Shown piece after piece: positions 18,421 through 33,200 of a DNA stretch of 64,000 nt. Made by a program: the position numbers and the translations under genes. Within the stretch, counting starts at the first letter, position 1, and every line of letters starts with the position of its first letter. The notes under the pieces are model-generated. The model searched no databases. It was not told the DNA's origin and worked only from the letters and a program-made list of their open reading frames with translations. Origin of the DNA: Hydractinia symbiolongicarpus (Eukaryota; Cnidaria; Hydrozoa; Anthoathecata; Hydractiniidae). The stretch spans positions 13,697,001 to 13,761,000 of the forward strand of contig NC_079886.1 of NCBI RefSeq assembly GCF_029227915.1, in the 5' to 3' direction.

Positions 18421-21044
18421 TGTGCACAGTCCAATAAAGGGTGTAATATAGCCTTTTGCAGTCTAATAAAAGCCTCGCTCGTAAATCACGTGGTTCTATC
18501 TGTCTGTGCAGGTTACCATTGGCCTAGTCCTTCCAGTCTCAATGCACTACATCGTCCCAAGTCGTTTTCCTTAGTGCCGTCGCTTTAGAACACTCTTAAC
18601 TACGTGCATCGTCCTATAAAGGCTGTAATATGGCCTTTTGCAGTCTAATAAAGGCCTCATGCGTAATTAACGTGGTTCCATCTGCCTGTGCCGGTTACCA
18701 TTGCACTGTTCTTTCCAGTTTCATGCGCTACCACGTCCCAAGTCGTTTTTATTAGCGCCGTTGCCTTACAACACTCTTAACTACGTGCACAGTCCTATAA
18801 AGGCTGTAATATGGCCTTTTGCAGTCTAATAAAGGTCTGACACGTGAATCACGTGCTTCCACCTGCTTGCGCAGGTTAACATTGGGCTAGTCCTTCCAGT
18901 CTCAATGCGCTACAACGACCCAAGTCGTTCTCATTGGCACCGTTGCCTTAGAATACTCTTAACTACGTGCACAGTCCTATAAAGGCTGTAATATGGCCTT
19001 TTGCAGTCTAATATAAGTCTGACACGTAAATCACGTAGTTCCATCTGCCTGCGCAGGTTACCGTTGGACTATTACTTGTCTCAATGCGCTACCACATCCC
19101 AAGTCGTCTTCATTAGCGCCGTTGCTCTACAACACTATTACCTACGTGCACAGTCCTATAAAGACTGTTATATGGACTTTTGCAGCCTAATAAAAGCCTC
19201 ACACGTAAATCACGTGGTTTCACCCGTCTGCCCAGATTATCATTCGACTGTTCCTTCCAGTCTCGATGCACTTCAATGTTCCAAGTGGTTTTCCTTAGCG
19301 CCGTGGCCTTAGAACACTCTTAACTACGTGCACAGTCCTATAAAGGCCGTAATATACCCTTTTGCAGTCCAATAAAGGCCGCACACGTAATTCACGCGGT
19401 TTCAGCTGCCCGCGCAGGTTACCATTAGACTAGTCCTTCCTGTCTCAATGCACTACAACGTTCCAAGTGGTTTTCCTTAGCGCTGTTGCCTTAGAACTCT
19501 CTTAACTACGTGCACAGTCCAATAAAAGGTGTAATGTAGCCTTTTGCAGTCTAATAAAAGCCTCACACGTAAATCACGTGGTTCCATCTGTCTGTGCAGG
19601 TTACCATTGGCCTAGTCCTTCTAGTCTCAATGCACTACATCTTCCCAAGTCGTTTTCCTTAGTGCCGTTGCTTTAGAACACTCTTAATTACGTGCATCGT
19701 CCTATAAAGGCTGTAATATGGCCTTTTGCAGTCTAATAAAGGCTTCATGCGTAATTAACGTGGTTCCATCTGCCTGTGCGGGTTACCATTGCACTGTTCT
19801 TTCCAGTTTCATGCGCTACCACGTCCCAAGTCGTTTTCATTAGCGCCGTTGCCTTACAACACTCTTAACTACGTGCACAGTCCTATAAAGGCTGTAATAT
19901 GACCTTTTGCAGTCTAATAAAGGTCTGACACGCAAATCACATGCTTCCATCTGCTTGCGCAGGTTACCATTGGCCTAGTCCTTCCAGTCTCAATGCGCTA
20001 CAACGTCCCAAGTCGTTTTCATTGGCGCCGTTGATTTAGAAAACTCTTAACTACGTGCACAGTCCTATAAAGGCTGTAATATGGTCTTTTGAAGTCTAAT
20101 AAAAGCCTCACACGAAAATCACGTGCTTCCATCTGCCTGCGCAGGTTACCATTGCACTATTCCTTCCAGTCTCAATGCGCTACAACGTCATAAGTCGTTT
20201 TCATTAGCGCCGTTGCCTTACAACACTCTTAACTACGTGCACAGTCCTATAAAGGCTGTAATATGGCCTTTTGCAGTCTAATAAAAGCATCGCACGTAAA
20301 TCACGTGGTTCCATCTGCCTGCGCAAGTTACCATTGGACTATTCCTTACAGTCTCAATGTGCTACAACGTCCCAAGTCGTCTTCATTAGCGCCGTTGCTT
20401 TACAACACTATTAACTACGTTCACCGTCCTATAAAGGCTGTAATATTGCCTTTTGCAGTCTAATAAAGGCTTGACACGTAAATCACGTGCTTCGATCTGC
20501 TTGCGCAGGTTACCATTGGCCTAGTCCTTCCAGTCTCAATGCGCTACAACGTCCCAAGTCGTTTTCATTGGCGCCGTTGCCTTAGAATACTCTTAACTAC
20601 GTGCACAGTCCTATAAAGGCTGTAATATGGCCTTTTGCAGTCTAATAAAAGCCTCACACGTAAATCACGTGGTTCCATCTGCCTGCGCAGGTTACCATTG
20701 GACTATTGCTTAAAGTCTCAATGCGCTACCACATCCCAAGTCGTCTTCATTGGCGCCGTTGCTCTACAACACTATTAACTACGTGCACAGTCCTATAAAG
20801 ACTGTAATATGGCCTTTTGCAGTCTAATAAAAGCCTCACACGTAAATCACGTAGTTTCACCCGTCTGCCCAGATTATCATTCGACTGTTCCTTCCAGTCT
20901 CGATGCACTTCAATGTTCCAAGTGGTTTTCCTTAGCGCCGTGGCCTTAGAACACTCTTAACTACGTGCACAGTCCTATAAAGACCGTAATATACCCTTTT
21001 GCAGTCCAATAACGGCCGCACACGTAATTCACGCGGTTTCAGCT
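18421..21044 (+). repeat. Mixed right-subfamily monomers without a clear HOR
   Basis: About 14 monomers of the types found in neighbouring blocks, in an order that does not repeat cleanly. It includes a deleted ttacttgtctcaatg monomer near 19070. It contains no gene. It links the 2367-bp repeat to the 6229-bp block. Confidence 0.7.
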
Positions 21045-24000
21045 ACCCGCGCAGGTTACCATTAGACTAGTCCTTCCAGTCTCAATGCACTACAACGTTC
21101 CAAGTGGTTTTCCTTAGCGCTGTTGCCTTAGAACTCTCTTAACTACGTGCACAGTCCAATAAAAGGTGTAATGTAGCCTTTTGCAGTCTAATAAAGGCCT
21201 CACACGTAAATCACGTAGTTCCATCTGCCTGTGCACGTTACCATTGCACTATTCCTTCCAGTCTCAATGCGCTACAACGTCCCAAGTCGTTTTCATTAGC
21301 GTCGCTGCCTTACAACACTCTTAACTACGTGCACAGTCCTATAAAGGCTGTAATATGGCCTTTTGCAGTCTAATAAAAACCTCGCACGTAAATCACGCGG
21401 CTTCACCTGTCTGGGCAGGTTACCATTGGACTAGTCCTTCCAGTCTCAATGCGATACAACGTCCCAAGTCCTTTTCATTAGAGCCGTTGCCTTAGAACAC
21501 TGTTAACTACGTGCACAGACCTATAAAGGCTGTAATATGGCCCTTTGCGGTCTAATATAAGCCTCACACGTAAATCACGTGGTTCCATCTGCCTGCACAG
21601 GTTACCATTGGACTATTCCTTACACTCTCAATTTGCTACAACGTCCCAAGTCGTTTTCATTGGCGCCGTTGCCTTAGAATACTCTTAACTGCGTGCACAG
21701 TCCTATAAAAGCTGTAATATGACCTTTTGCAGTCTAATAAAGGTCTGACACGCAAATCACGTGCTTCAATGTGCTTGCGCAGGTTACCATTGGCCTAGTC
21801 CTTCCAGTCTCAATGCGCTACCACATCCCAAGTCGTCTTCATTACCGCCGTTGCTCTACAACACTATTAACTACGTGCACAGTCCTATAAAGACTGTAAT
21901 ATGGACTTTTGCAGTCTAATAAAAGCCTCACACGTAAATCACGTGGTTTCACCCGTCTGCCCAGATTATCATTCGACTGTTCCTCCCAGTCTCGATGCAC
22001 TTCAATGTTCCAAGTGGTTTTCCTTAGCGCCGTGGCCTTAGAACACTCTTAACTACGTGCACAGTCCTATAAAGACCGTAATATACCCTTTTGCAGTCCA
22101 ATAAAGGTCGCACACGTAATTCACGCGGTTTCAGCTGCCCGCGCAGGTTACCATTAGACTAGTCCTTCCTGTCTCAATGCACTACAACGTTCCAAGTGGT
22201 TTTCCTTAGCGCTGTTGCCTTAGAACTCTCTTAACTACGTGCACAGTCCAATAAAAGGTGTAATGTAGCCTTTTGCAGTCTAATAAAAGCCTCACACGTA
22301 AATCACGTAGTTCCATCTGCCTGCGCAGGTTACCGTTGGACTATTCCTTAAAGTCTCAATGTGCTACAGTGTCCCTAGTCGTTTTCAATACCGCCGTTGC
22401 TTTACAACACTATTAACTACGTGCACAGTCCGATAAAGGCTGTAATATGACCTTTTGCAGTCTAATAAAGGCCTCATACGTAATTAATGTGGTTCCATCT
22501 GCCTGTGGAGGTTACCATTGCACTGTTCTTTCCAGTCTCATGCGCTACCACGTCCCAAGTCCTTTTCATAAGCGCCATTGCCTTACAACACTCTTAACTA
22601 CGTGTGCACAGTCCAATAAAGGGTGTAATATAGCCTTTTGCAGTCTAATAAAAGCCTCACACGTAAATCACGTGGTTCCATCTGTCTGTGCAGGTTACCG
22701 TTGGCATAGTCCTTCCAGTCTCAATTCACTACATCTTCCCAAGTCGTTTTCCTTAGTGCCGTTGCCTTAGAACTCTCTTAACTACGTGCACAGTCCTATA
22801 AAGGCTGTAATATGACCTTTTGCAGTCTAATAAAAGCCTCGCACGTAAATCACGCAGTTTCACCTGTCTGCGCAGGTTACCATTGGACTAGTCCTTCCAG
22901 TCTTGATGCACTACAACGTCCCAAGTTGTTTCAACGGCGCTAATGAAAACGACTTGTGACGTGATAGCGCATGAAACTGGAAAGAACAGCGCAATGGTAA
23001 CCTTCACAGGCAGATGGAACCACGTGATTTACGTGTGAGGCCTCTTACTCTTAACACTCTTAACTACCTGCACAGTCCTATAAAGAATGTAATATGGCCT
23101 TTTGCAGTCTAATAAAGGCCTCACACGTAAATCACGTGCTTCCATCTGCTTGCGCAGGTTACCATTGGCCTATTCCTTCCAGTCTCAATGCGCTACAACG
23201 TCCGAAGTCGTTTTCATTGGCGCCGTTGCCTTAGAATACTCTTATCTACGTGCACAGTCCTATAAAGGCTGTAATATGGCCTTTTGCAGTCTAATAAAAG
23301 CCTCGCACGTAAATCACGCAGTTTCACCTGTCTGCGCAGGTTACCATTGGACTAGTCCTTCCAGTCTCGATGCACTACAACGTCCCAAGTTGTTTTCATT
23401 AGCGCCATTGCATTAGAACACTCTTAACTACGTGCACAGTCCTATAAAGGCTGTAATATGGCCTTTTGCAGTCTAATAAAAGCCCCATACGAAAATCACG
23501 TGGTTCCATCTGCCTGCGCAGGTTACCATTGCACTATTCCTTCCAGTCTCAATGCGCTACAACGGCCCAAGTTGTTTTCATTAGAGCCATTGCATTAGAA
23601 CACTCTTAACTACGTGCACAGTCCTATAAAGGCTGTAATATGGCCTTTTGCAGTCCAGTAAAAGCCTCACACGTAAATCACGTCGCTGCAACATCCCAAG
23701 TCGTCTTCATTGGCGCCGTTGCCTTAGAATACTCTTATCTACGTGCACAGTCCTATAAAGGCTGTAATATGGCCTTTTGCAGTCTAATAAAAGCCTCACA
23801 CGTAAATCACGTGGTTCCATCTGCCTGCGCAGGTTACCATTGCACTATTCCTTCCAGTCTCAATGCGCTACAACGTCCCAAGTCGTTTTCATTGGCGCCG
23901 TTGCCTTAGAATACTCTTATCTACGTGCACAGTCCTATAAAGGCTGTAATATGGCATTTTGCAGTCTAATAAAAGCCTCGCACGTAAATCACGCAGTTTC

Positions 24001-27000
24001 ACCTGTCTGCGCTGGTTACCATTGGACTAGTCCTTCCAGTCTCGATGCACTACAACGTCCCAAGTTGTTTTCATTAGCGCCATTGCATTAGAACACTCTT
24101 AACTACGTGCACAGTCATATAAAGGCTGTAAAATGGCCTTTTGCAGTCTAATAAAGGCCTCATGCGTAATTAACGTGGTTCCATCTGCCTGTGCAGGTTA
24201 CCATTGCACTGTTCTTTCCAGTTTCATGCGCTACCACGTCTCAAGTCGTTTTCATTAGCGCCGTTGCCTTACAACACTCTTAACTACGTGCACAGTCCTA
24301 TAAAGGCTGTAATATGGCCTTTTGCAGTCTACTAAAGGTCTGACACGTAAATCACGTGCTTCCATCTGCTTGCGCAGGTTAACATTGGCCTAGTCCTTCC
24401 AGTCTCAATGCGCTACAACGTCTCAAGTCGTTTTCATTGGCACCGTTGCCTTAGAATACTCTTAACTACGTGCACAGTCCTATAAAGGCTGTAATATGGC
24501 CTTTTGCAGTCTAATAAAAGCCTCATACGAAAATCACGTGGTTCAATCTGCCTGTGCAGTTTACCATTGCACTGTTCTTTCCAGTTTCATGCGCTACCAC
24601 GTCCCAAGTCGCTTTCATTAGCGCCGTTGCCTTACAACACTCTTAACTACGTGCACAGTCCTATAAAGGCTGTATTATGGCCTTTTGCAGTCTAGTAAAA
24701 ACCTCACACGTAAATCACGTGGTTCCATCTGCCTGCGCAAGTTACCATTGGACTATTCCATACAGTCTCAATGTGCTACAACGTCCCAAGTCGTCTTCAT
24801 TAGCGCCATTGCATTAGAACACTCTTAACTACGTGCACAGTCCTATAAAGGCTGTAATATTGCCTTTTGCAGTCTCATAAAGGCCTCACACGTAAATCAC
24901 GTGGTTCAATCTGCCTGTGCAGCTTACCATTGCACTGTTCTTTCCAGTTTCATGCGCTACCACGTCCCATGTCGTTTGCATTAGCGCCGTTGCCTTACAA
25001 CACTCTTAACTACGTGCACAGTCCTATAAAGGCTGCAATATGGCCTTTTGCAGTCTAGTAAAAGCCTCACACATAAATCACGCAGTTTCACCTGTCTGCG
25101 CTGGTTACCGTTGGACTAGTCCTTCCAGTCTCGATGCACTACAACGTCCCAAGTTGTTTTCATTAGCGCCATTGCATTAGAACACTCTTAACTACGTGCA
25201 CAGTCATATAAAGGCTGTAAAATGGCCTTTTGCAGTCTAATAAAGGCCTCATGCGTAATTAACGTGGTTCCATCTGCCTGTGCAGGTTACCATTGCACTG
25301 TTCTTTCCAGTTTCATGCGCTACCACGTCCCAAGTCGTTTTCATTAGCGCCGTTGCCTTACAACACTCTTAACTACGTGCACAGTCCTATAAAGGCTGTA
25401 ATATGGCCTTTTGCAGTCTAATAAAAGCCTCACACGAAAATCACGTGGTTCCATCTGCCTGGGCAGGTACCATTGCACTATTCCTTCCAGTCTCAATGCG
25501 CTACAACGGCCCAAGTTGTTTTCATTAGAGCCATTGCATTAGAACACTCTTAACTACGTGCACAGTCCTATAAAGGCTGTAATATGGCCTTTTGCAGTCC
25601 AGTAAAAGCCTCACACGTAAATCACGTGGTTCCATCTGCCTGCGCAAGTTACCATTGCATTATTCCTTACAGTCTCAATGTGCTACAACATCCAAAGTCG
25701 TCTTCATTAGCGCCGTTGCTTTACAACACTATTAACTACGTTCACCGTCCTATAAAGGCTGTAATATGGCCTTTTGCAGTCTAATAAAAGCCATGCACGT
25801 AAATCACGCAGTTTCACCTGTCTGCGCAGATTACCATTGGACTAGTCCTTCCAGTCTCGATGCACTACAACGTCCCAAGTTGTTTTCATTAGCGCCATTG
25901 CATTAGAACACTCTTAACTACGTGCACAGTCATATAAAGGCTGTAATATGGCCTTTTGCAGTCTAATAAAGGCCTCATGCGTAATTAACGTGGTTCCATC
26001 TGCCTGTGCAGGTTACCATTGCACTGTTCTTTCCAGTTTCATGCGCTACCACGTCCCAAGTCGTTTTCATTAGCGCCGTTGCCTTACAACACTCTTAACT
26101 ACGTGCACAGTCCTATAAAAGCTGTAATATGGCCTTTTGCAGTCTAATAAAGGTCTGACACGTAAATCACGTACTTCCATCTGCTTGCGCAGGTTACCAT
26201 TGGCCTAGTCCTTCCAGTCTCAATGCGCTACAACGTCCCAAGTCGTTTTCATTGGCACCGTTGCCTTAGAATACTCTTAACTACGTGCACAGTCCTATAA
26301 AGGCTGTAATATGGCCTTTTGCAGTCCAGTAAAAGCCTCACACGTAAATCACGTGGTTCCATCTGCCTGCGCAAGTTACCATTGGATTATTCCTTACAGT
26401 CTAAATGTGCTACAACGTCCAAAGTCGTCTTCATTAGCGCCGTTGCTTTACAACACTATTAACTACGTTCACCGTCCTATAAAGGCTGTAATATTGCCTT
26501 GTGCAGTCTCATAAAGGCCTCACACGTAAATCACGTGGTTCAATCTGCCTGTGCAGTTTACCATTGCACTGTTCTTTCCAGTTTCATGCGCTACCACGTC
26601 CCAAGTCGCTTTCATTAGCGCCGCTGCCTTACAACACTCTTAACTACGTGCACAGTCCTATAAAGGCTGTAATATGGCCTTTTACAGTCTAGTAAAAGCC
26701 TCACACGTAAATCACGTGGTTCCATCTGCCTGCGCAAGTTACCATTGGACTATTCCATACAGTCTCAATGTGCTACAACGTCCCAAATCGTCTTCAATAG
26801 CGCCGTTGCTTTACAACACTATTAACTACGTTCACCGTCCTATAAAGGCTGTAATATTGCAATTTGCAGTCTCATAAAGGTCTCACACGTAAATCACGTG
26901 GTTCCATCTGCCTGTGAAGGTTACCATTGGACTAGTCCTTCCAGTCTCGATCCACTACAACGTCCCAAGTTGTTTTCATTAGCGCCATTGCATTAGAACA

Positions 27001-27273
27001 CTCTTAACTACGTGCACAGTCCTATAAAGACTGTAATATGGCCTTTTGCAGTCTAATAAAAGCCTCACACGTAAATCACGTGGTTTCACCTGTCTGCCCA
27101 GATTATCATTCGACTGTTCCTTCCAGTCTCGATGCACTTCAATGTTCCAAGTGGTTTTCCTTAGCGCCGTGGCCTTAGAACACTCTTAACTACGTGCACA
27201 GTCCTATAAAGACCGTAAGATACCCTTTTGCAGTCCAATAAAGGCCGCACACGTAATTCACGCGGTTTCAGCT
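21045..27273 (+). repeat. 6229-bp segmental tandem duplication, copy 1
   Basis: Every marker from about 21045 to 27273 recurs 6229 bp downstream, including rare ones such as the inverted fragment (22932/29161) and the short monomer near 23680/29911. The unit is about 34 monomers. The left edge is placed between the mismatches ctAcccgcg (21054 region) and the identical sequence after it. Confidence 0.88.
22932..23043 (-). repeat. Inverted 112-bp satellite fragment (copy 1)
   Basis: From caacggcgctaatgaaaac to acgtgtgaggcct the sequence is the reverse complement of a right-array monomer of the ctgtgaagg / tatcacgtcacaag type (compare 52205-52315). It is the only minus-orientation satellite stretch in its block. 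The flanks are irregular: an abrupt end in gttgttt at the left and a cttactcttaacactctt remnant at the right. Confidence 0.9.
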
Positions 27274-30200
27274 GCCCGCGCAGGTTACCATTAGACTAGT
27301 CCTTCCAGTCTCAATGCACTACAACGTTCCAAGTGGTTTTCCTTAGCGCTGTTGCCTTAGAACTCTCTTAACTACGTGCACAGTCCAATAAAAGGTGTAA
27401 TGTAGCCTTTTGCAGTCTAATAAAGGCCTCACACGTAAATCACGTAGTTCCATCTGCCTGTGCACGTTACCATTGCACTATTCCTTCCAGTCTCAATGCG
27501 CTACAACGTCCCAAGTCGTTTTCATTAGCGTCGCTGCCTTACAACACTCTTAACTACGTGCACAGTCCTATAAAGGCTGTAATATGGCCTTTTGCAGTCT
27601 AATAAAAACCTCGCACGTAAATCACGCGGCTTCACCTGTCTGGGCAGGTTACCATTGGACTAGTCCTTCCAGTCTCAATGCGATACAACGTCCCAAGTCC
27701 TTTTCATTAGAGCCGTTGCCTTAGAACACTGTTAACTACGTGCACAGACCTATAAAGGCTGTAATATGGCCCTTTGCGGTCTAATATAAGCCTCACACGT
27801 AAATCACGTGGTTCCATCTGCCTGCACAGGTTACCATTGGACTATTCCTTACACTCTCAATTTGCTACAACGTCCCAAGTCGTTTTCATTGGCGCCGTTG
27901 CCTTAGAATACTCTTAACTGCGTGCACAGTCCTATAAAAGCTGTAATATGACCTTTTGCAGTCTAATAAAGGTCTGACACGCAAATCACGTGCTTCAATG
28001 TGCTTGCGCAGGTTACCATTGGCCTAGTCCTTCCAGTCTCAATGCGCTACCACATCCCAAGTCGTCTTCATTACCGCCGTTGCTCTACAACACTATTAAC
28101 TACGTGCACAGTCCTATAAAGACTGTAATATGGACTTTTGCAGTCTAATAAAAGCCTCACACGTAAATCACGTGGTTTCACCCGTCTGCCCAGATTATCA
28201 TTCGACTGTTCCTCCCAGTCTCGATGCACTTCAATGTTCCAAGTGGTTTTCCTTAGCGCCGTGGCCTTAGAACACTCTTAACTACGTGCACAGTCCTATA
28301 AAGACCGTAATATACCCTTTTGCAGTCCAATAAAGGTCGCACACGTAATTCACGCGGTTTCAGCTGCCCGCGCAGGTTACCATTAGACTAGTCCTTCCTG
28401 TCTCAATGCACTACAACGTTCCAAGTGGTTTTCCTTAGCGCTGTTGCCTTAGAACTCTCTTAACTACGTGCACAGTCCAATAAAAGGTGTAATGTAGCCT
28501 TTTGCAGTCTAATAAAAGCCTCACACGTAAATCACGTAGTTCCATCTGCCTGCGCAGGTTACCGTTGGACTATTCCTTAAAGTCTCAATGTGCTACAGTG
28601 TCCCTAGTCGTTTTCAATACCGCCGTTGCTTTACAACACTATTAACTACGTGCACAGTCCGATAAAGGCTGTAATATGACCTTTTGCAGTCTAATAAAGG
28701 CCTCATACGTAATTAATGTGGTTCCATCTGCCTGTGGAGGTTACCATTGCACTGTTCTTTCCAGTCTCATGCGCTACCACGTCCCAAGTCCTTTTCATAA
28801 GCGCCATTGCCTTACAACACTCTTAACTACGTGTGCACAGTCCAATAAAGGGTGTAATATAGCCTTTTGCAGTCTAATAAAAGCCTCACACGTAAATCAC
28901 GTGGTTCCATCTGTCTGTGCAGGTTACCGTTGGCATAGTCCTTCCAGTCTCAATTCACTACATCTTCCCAAGTCGTTTTCCTTAGTGCCGTTGCCTTAGA
29001 ACTCTCTTAACTACGTGCACAGTCCTATAAAGGCTGTAATATGACCTTTTGCAGTCTAATAAAAGCCTCGCACGTAAATCACGCAGTTTCACCTGTCTGC
29101 GCAGGTTACCATTGGACTAGTCCTTCCAGTCTTGATGCACTACAACGTCCCAAGTTGTTTCAACGGCGCTAATGAAAACGACTTGTGACGTGATAGCGCA
29201 TGAAACTGGAAAGAACAGCGCAATGGTAACCTTCACAGGCAGATGGAACCACGTGATTTACGTGTGAGGCCTCTTACTCTTAACACTCTTAACTACCTGC
29301 ACAGTCCTATAAAGAATGTAATATGGCCTTTTGCAGTCTAATAAAGGCCTCACACGTAAATCACGTGCTTCCATCTGCTTGCGCAGGTTACCATTGGCCT
29401 ATTCCTTCCAGTCTCAATGCGCTACAACGTCCGAAGTCGTTTTCATTGGCGCCGTTGCCTTAGAATACTCTTATCTACGTGCACAGTCCTATAAAGGCTG
29501 TAATATGGCCTTTTGCAGTCTAATAAAAGCCTCGCACGTAAATCACGCAGTTTCACCTGTCTGCGCAGGTTACCATTGGACTAGTCCTTCCAGTCTCGAT
29601 GCACTACAACGTCCCAAGTTGTTTTCATTAGCGCCATTGCATTAGAACACTCTTAACTACGTGCACAGTCCTATAAAGGCTGTAATATGGCCTTTTGCAG
29701 TCTAATAAAAGCCCCATACGAAAATCACGTGGTTCCATCTGCCTGCGCAGGTTACCATTGCACTATTCCTTCCAGTCTCAATGCGCTACAACGGCCCAAG
29801 TTGTTTTCATTAGAGCCATTGCATTAGAACACTCTTAACTACGTGCACAGTCCTATAAAGGCTGTAATATGGCCTTTTGCAGTCCAGTAAAAGCCTCACA
29901 CGTAAATCACGTCGCTGCAACATCCCAAGTCGTCTTCATTGGCGCCGTTGCCTTAGAATACTCTTATCTACGTGCACAGTCCTATAAAGGCTGTAATATG
30001 GCCTTTTGCAGTCTAATAAAAGCCTCACACGTAAATCACGTGGTTCCATCTGCCTGCGCAGGTTACCATTGCACTATTCCTTCCAGTCTCAATGCGCTAC
30101 AACGTCCCAAGTCGTTTTCATTGGCGCCGTTGCCTTAGAATACTCTTATCTACGTGCACAGTCCTATAAAGGCTGTAATATGGCATTTTGCAGTCTAATA

Positions 30201-33200
30201 AAAGCCTCGCACGTAAATCACGCAGTTTCACCTGTCTGCGCTGGTTACCATTGGACTAGTCCTTCCAGTCTCGATGCACTACAACGTCCCAAGTTGTTTT
30301 CATTAGCGCCATTGCATTAGAACACTCTTAACTACGTGCACAGTCATATAAAGGCTGTAAAATGGCCTTTTGCAGTCTAATAAAGGCCTCATGCGTAATT
30401 AACGTGGTTCCATCTGCCTGTGCAGGTTACCATTGCACTGTTCTTTCCAGTTTCATGCGCTACCACGTCTCAAGTCGTTTTCATTAGCGCCGTTGCCTTA
30501 CAACACTCTTAACTACGTGCACAGTCCTATAAAGGCTGTAATATGGCCTTTTGCAGTCTACTAAAGGTCTGACACGTAAATCACGTGCTTCCATCTGCTT
30601 GCGCAGGTTAACATTGGCCTAGTCCTTCCAGTCTCAATGCGCTACAACGTCTCAAGTCGTTTTCATTGGCACCGTTGCCTTAGAATACTCTTAACTACGT
30701 GCACAGTCCTATAAAGGCTGTAATATGGCCTTTTGCAGTCTAATAAAAGCCTCATACGAAAATCACGTGGTTCAATCTGCCTGTGCAGTTTACCATTGCA
30801 CTGTTCTTTCCAGTTTCATGCGCTACCACGTCCCAAGTCGCTTTCATTAGCGCCGTTGCCTTACAACACTCTTAACTACGTGCACAGTCCTATAAAGGCT
30901 GTATTATGGCCTTTTGCAGTCTAGTAAAAACCTCACACGTAAATCACGTGGTTCCATCTGCCTGCGCAAGTTACCATTGGACTATTCCATACAGTCTCAA
31001 TGTGCTACAACGTCCCAAGTCGTCTTCATTAGCGCCATTGCATTAGAACACTCTTAACTACGTGCACAGTCCTATAAAGGCTGTAATATTGCCTTTTGCA
31101 GTCTCATAAAGGCCTCACACGTAAATCACGTGGTTCAATCTGCCTGTGCAGCTTACCATTGCACTGTTCTTTCCAGTTTCATGCGCTACCACGTCCCATG
31201 TCGTTTGCATTAGCGCCGTTGCCTTACAACACTCTTAACTACGTGCACAGTCCTATAAAGGCTGCAATATGGCCTTTTGCAGTCTAGTAAAAGCCTCACA
31301 CATAAATCACGCAGTTTCACCTGTCTGCGCTGGTTACCGTTGGACTAGTCCTTCCAGTCTCGATGCACTACAACGTCCCAAGTTGTTTTCATTAGCGCCA
31401 TTGCATTAGAACACTCTTAACTACGTGCACAGTCATATAAAGGCTGTAAAATGGCCTTTTGCAGTCTAATAAAGGCCTCATGCGTAATTAACGTGGTTCC
31501 ATCTGCCTGTGCAGGTTACCATTGCACTGTTCTTTCCAGTTTCATGCGCTACCACGTCCCAAGTCGTTTTCATTAGCGCCGTTGCCTTACAACACTCTTA
31601 ACTACGTGCACAGTCCTATAAAGGCTGTAATATGGCCTTTTGCAGTCTAATAAAAGCCTCACACGAAAATCACGTGGTTCCATCTGCCTGGGCAGGTACC
31701 ATTGCACTATTCCTTCCAGTCTCAATGCGCTACAACGGCCCAAGTTGTTTTCATTAGAGCCATTGCATTAGAACACTCTTAACTACGTGCACAGTCCTAT
31801 AAAGGCTGTAATATGGCCTTTTGCAGTCCAGTAAAAGCCTCACACGTAAATCACGTGGTTCCATCTGCCTGCGCAAGTTACCATTGCATTATTCCTTACA
31901 GTCTCAATGTGCTACAACATCCAAAGTCGTCTTCATTAGCGCCGTTGCTTTACAACACTATTAACTACGTTCACCGTCCTATAAAGGCTGTAATATGGCC
32001 TTTTGCAGTCTAATAAAAGCCATGCACGTAAATCACGCAGTTTCACCTGTCTGCGCAGATTACCATTGGACTAGTCCTTCCAGTCTCGATGCACTACAAC
32101 GTCCCAAGTTGTTTTCATTAGCGCCATTGCATTAGAACACTCTTAACTACGTGCACAGTCATATAAAGGCTGTAATATGGCCTTTTGCAGTCTAATAAAG
32201 GCCTCATGCGTAATTAACGTGGTTCCATCTGCCTGTGCAGGTTACCATTGCACTGTTCTTTCCAGTTTCATGCGCTACCACGTCCCAAGTCGTTTTCATT
32301 AGCGCCGTTGCCTTACAACACTCTTAACTACGTGCACAGTCCTATAAAAGCTGTAATATGGCCTTTTGCAGTCTAATAAAGGTCTGACACGTAAATCACG
32401 TACTTCCATCTGCTTGCGCAGGTTACCATTGGCCTAGTCCTTCCAGTCTCAATGCGCTACAACGTCCCAAGTCGTTTTCATTGGCACCGTTGCCTTAGAA
32501 TACTCTTAACTACGTGCACAGTCCTATAAAGGCTGTAATATGGCCTTTTGCAGTCCAGTAAAAGCCTCACACGTAAATCACGTGGTTCCATCTGCCTGCG
32601 CAAGTTACCATTGGATTATTCCTTACAGTCTAAATGTGCTACAACGTCCAAAGTCGTCTTCATTAGCGCCGTTGCTTTACAACACTATTAACTACGTTCA
32701 CCGTCCTATAAAGGCTGTAATATTGCCTTGTGCAGTCTCATAAAGGCCTCACACGTAAATCACGTGGTTCAATCTGCCTGTGCAGTTTACCATTGCACTG
32801 TTCTTTCCAGTTTCATGCGCTACCACGTCCCAAGTCGCTTTCATTAGCGCCGCTGCCTTACAACACTCTTAACTACGTGCACAGTCCTATAAAGGCTGTA
32901 ATATGGCCTTTTACAGTCTAGTAAAAGCCTCACACGTAAATCACGTGGTTCCATCTGCCTGCGCAAGTTACCATTGGACTATTCCATACAGTCTCAATGT
33001 GCTACAACGTCCCAAATCGTCTTCAATAGCGCCGTTGCTTTACAACACTATTAACTACGTTCACCGTCCTATAAAGGCTGTAATATTGCAATTTGCAGTC
33101 TCATAAAGGTCTCACACGTAAATCACGTGGTTCCATCTGCCTGTGAAGGTTACCATTGGACTAGTCCTTCCAGTCTCGATCCACTACAACGTCCCAAGTT

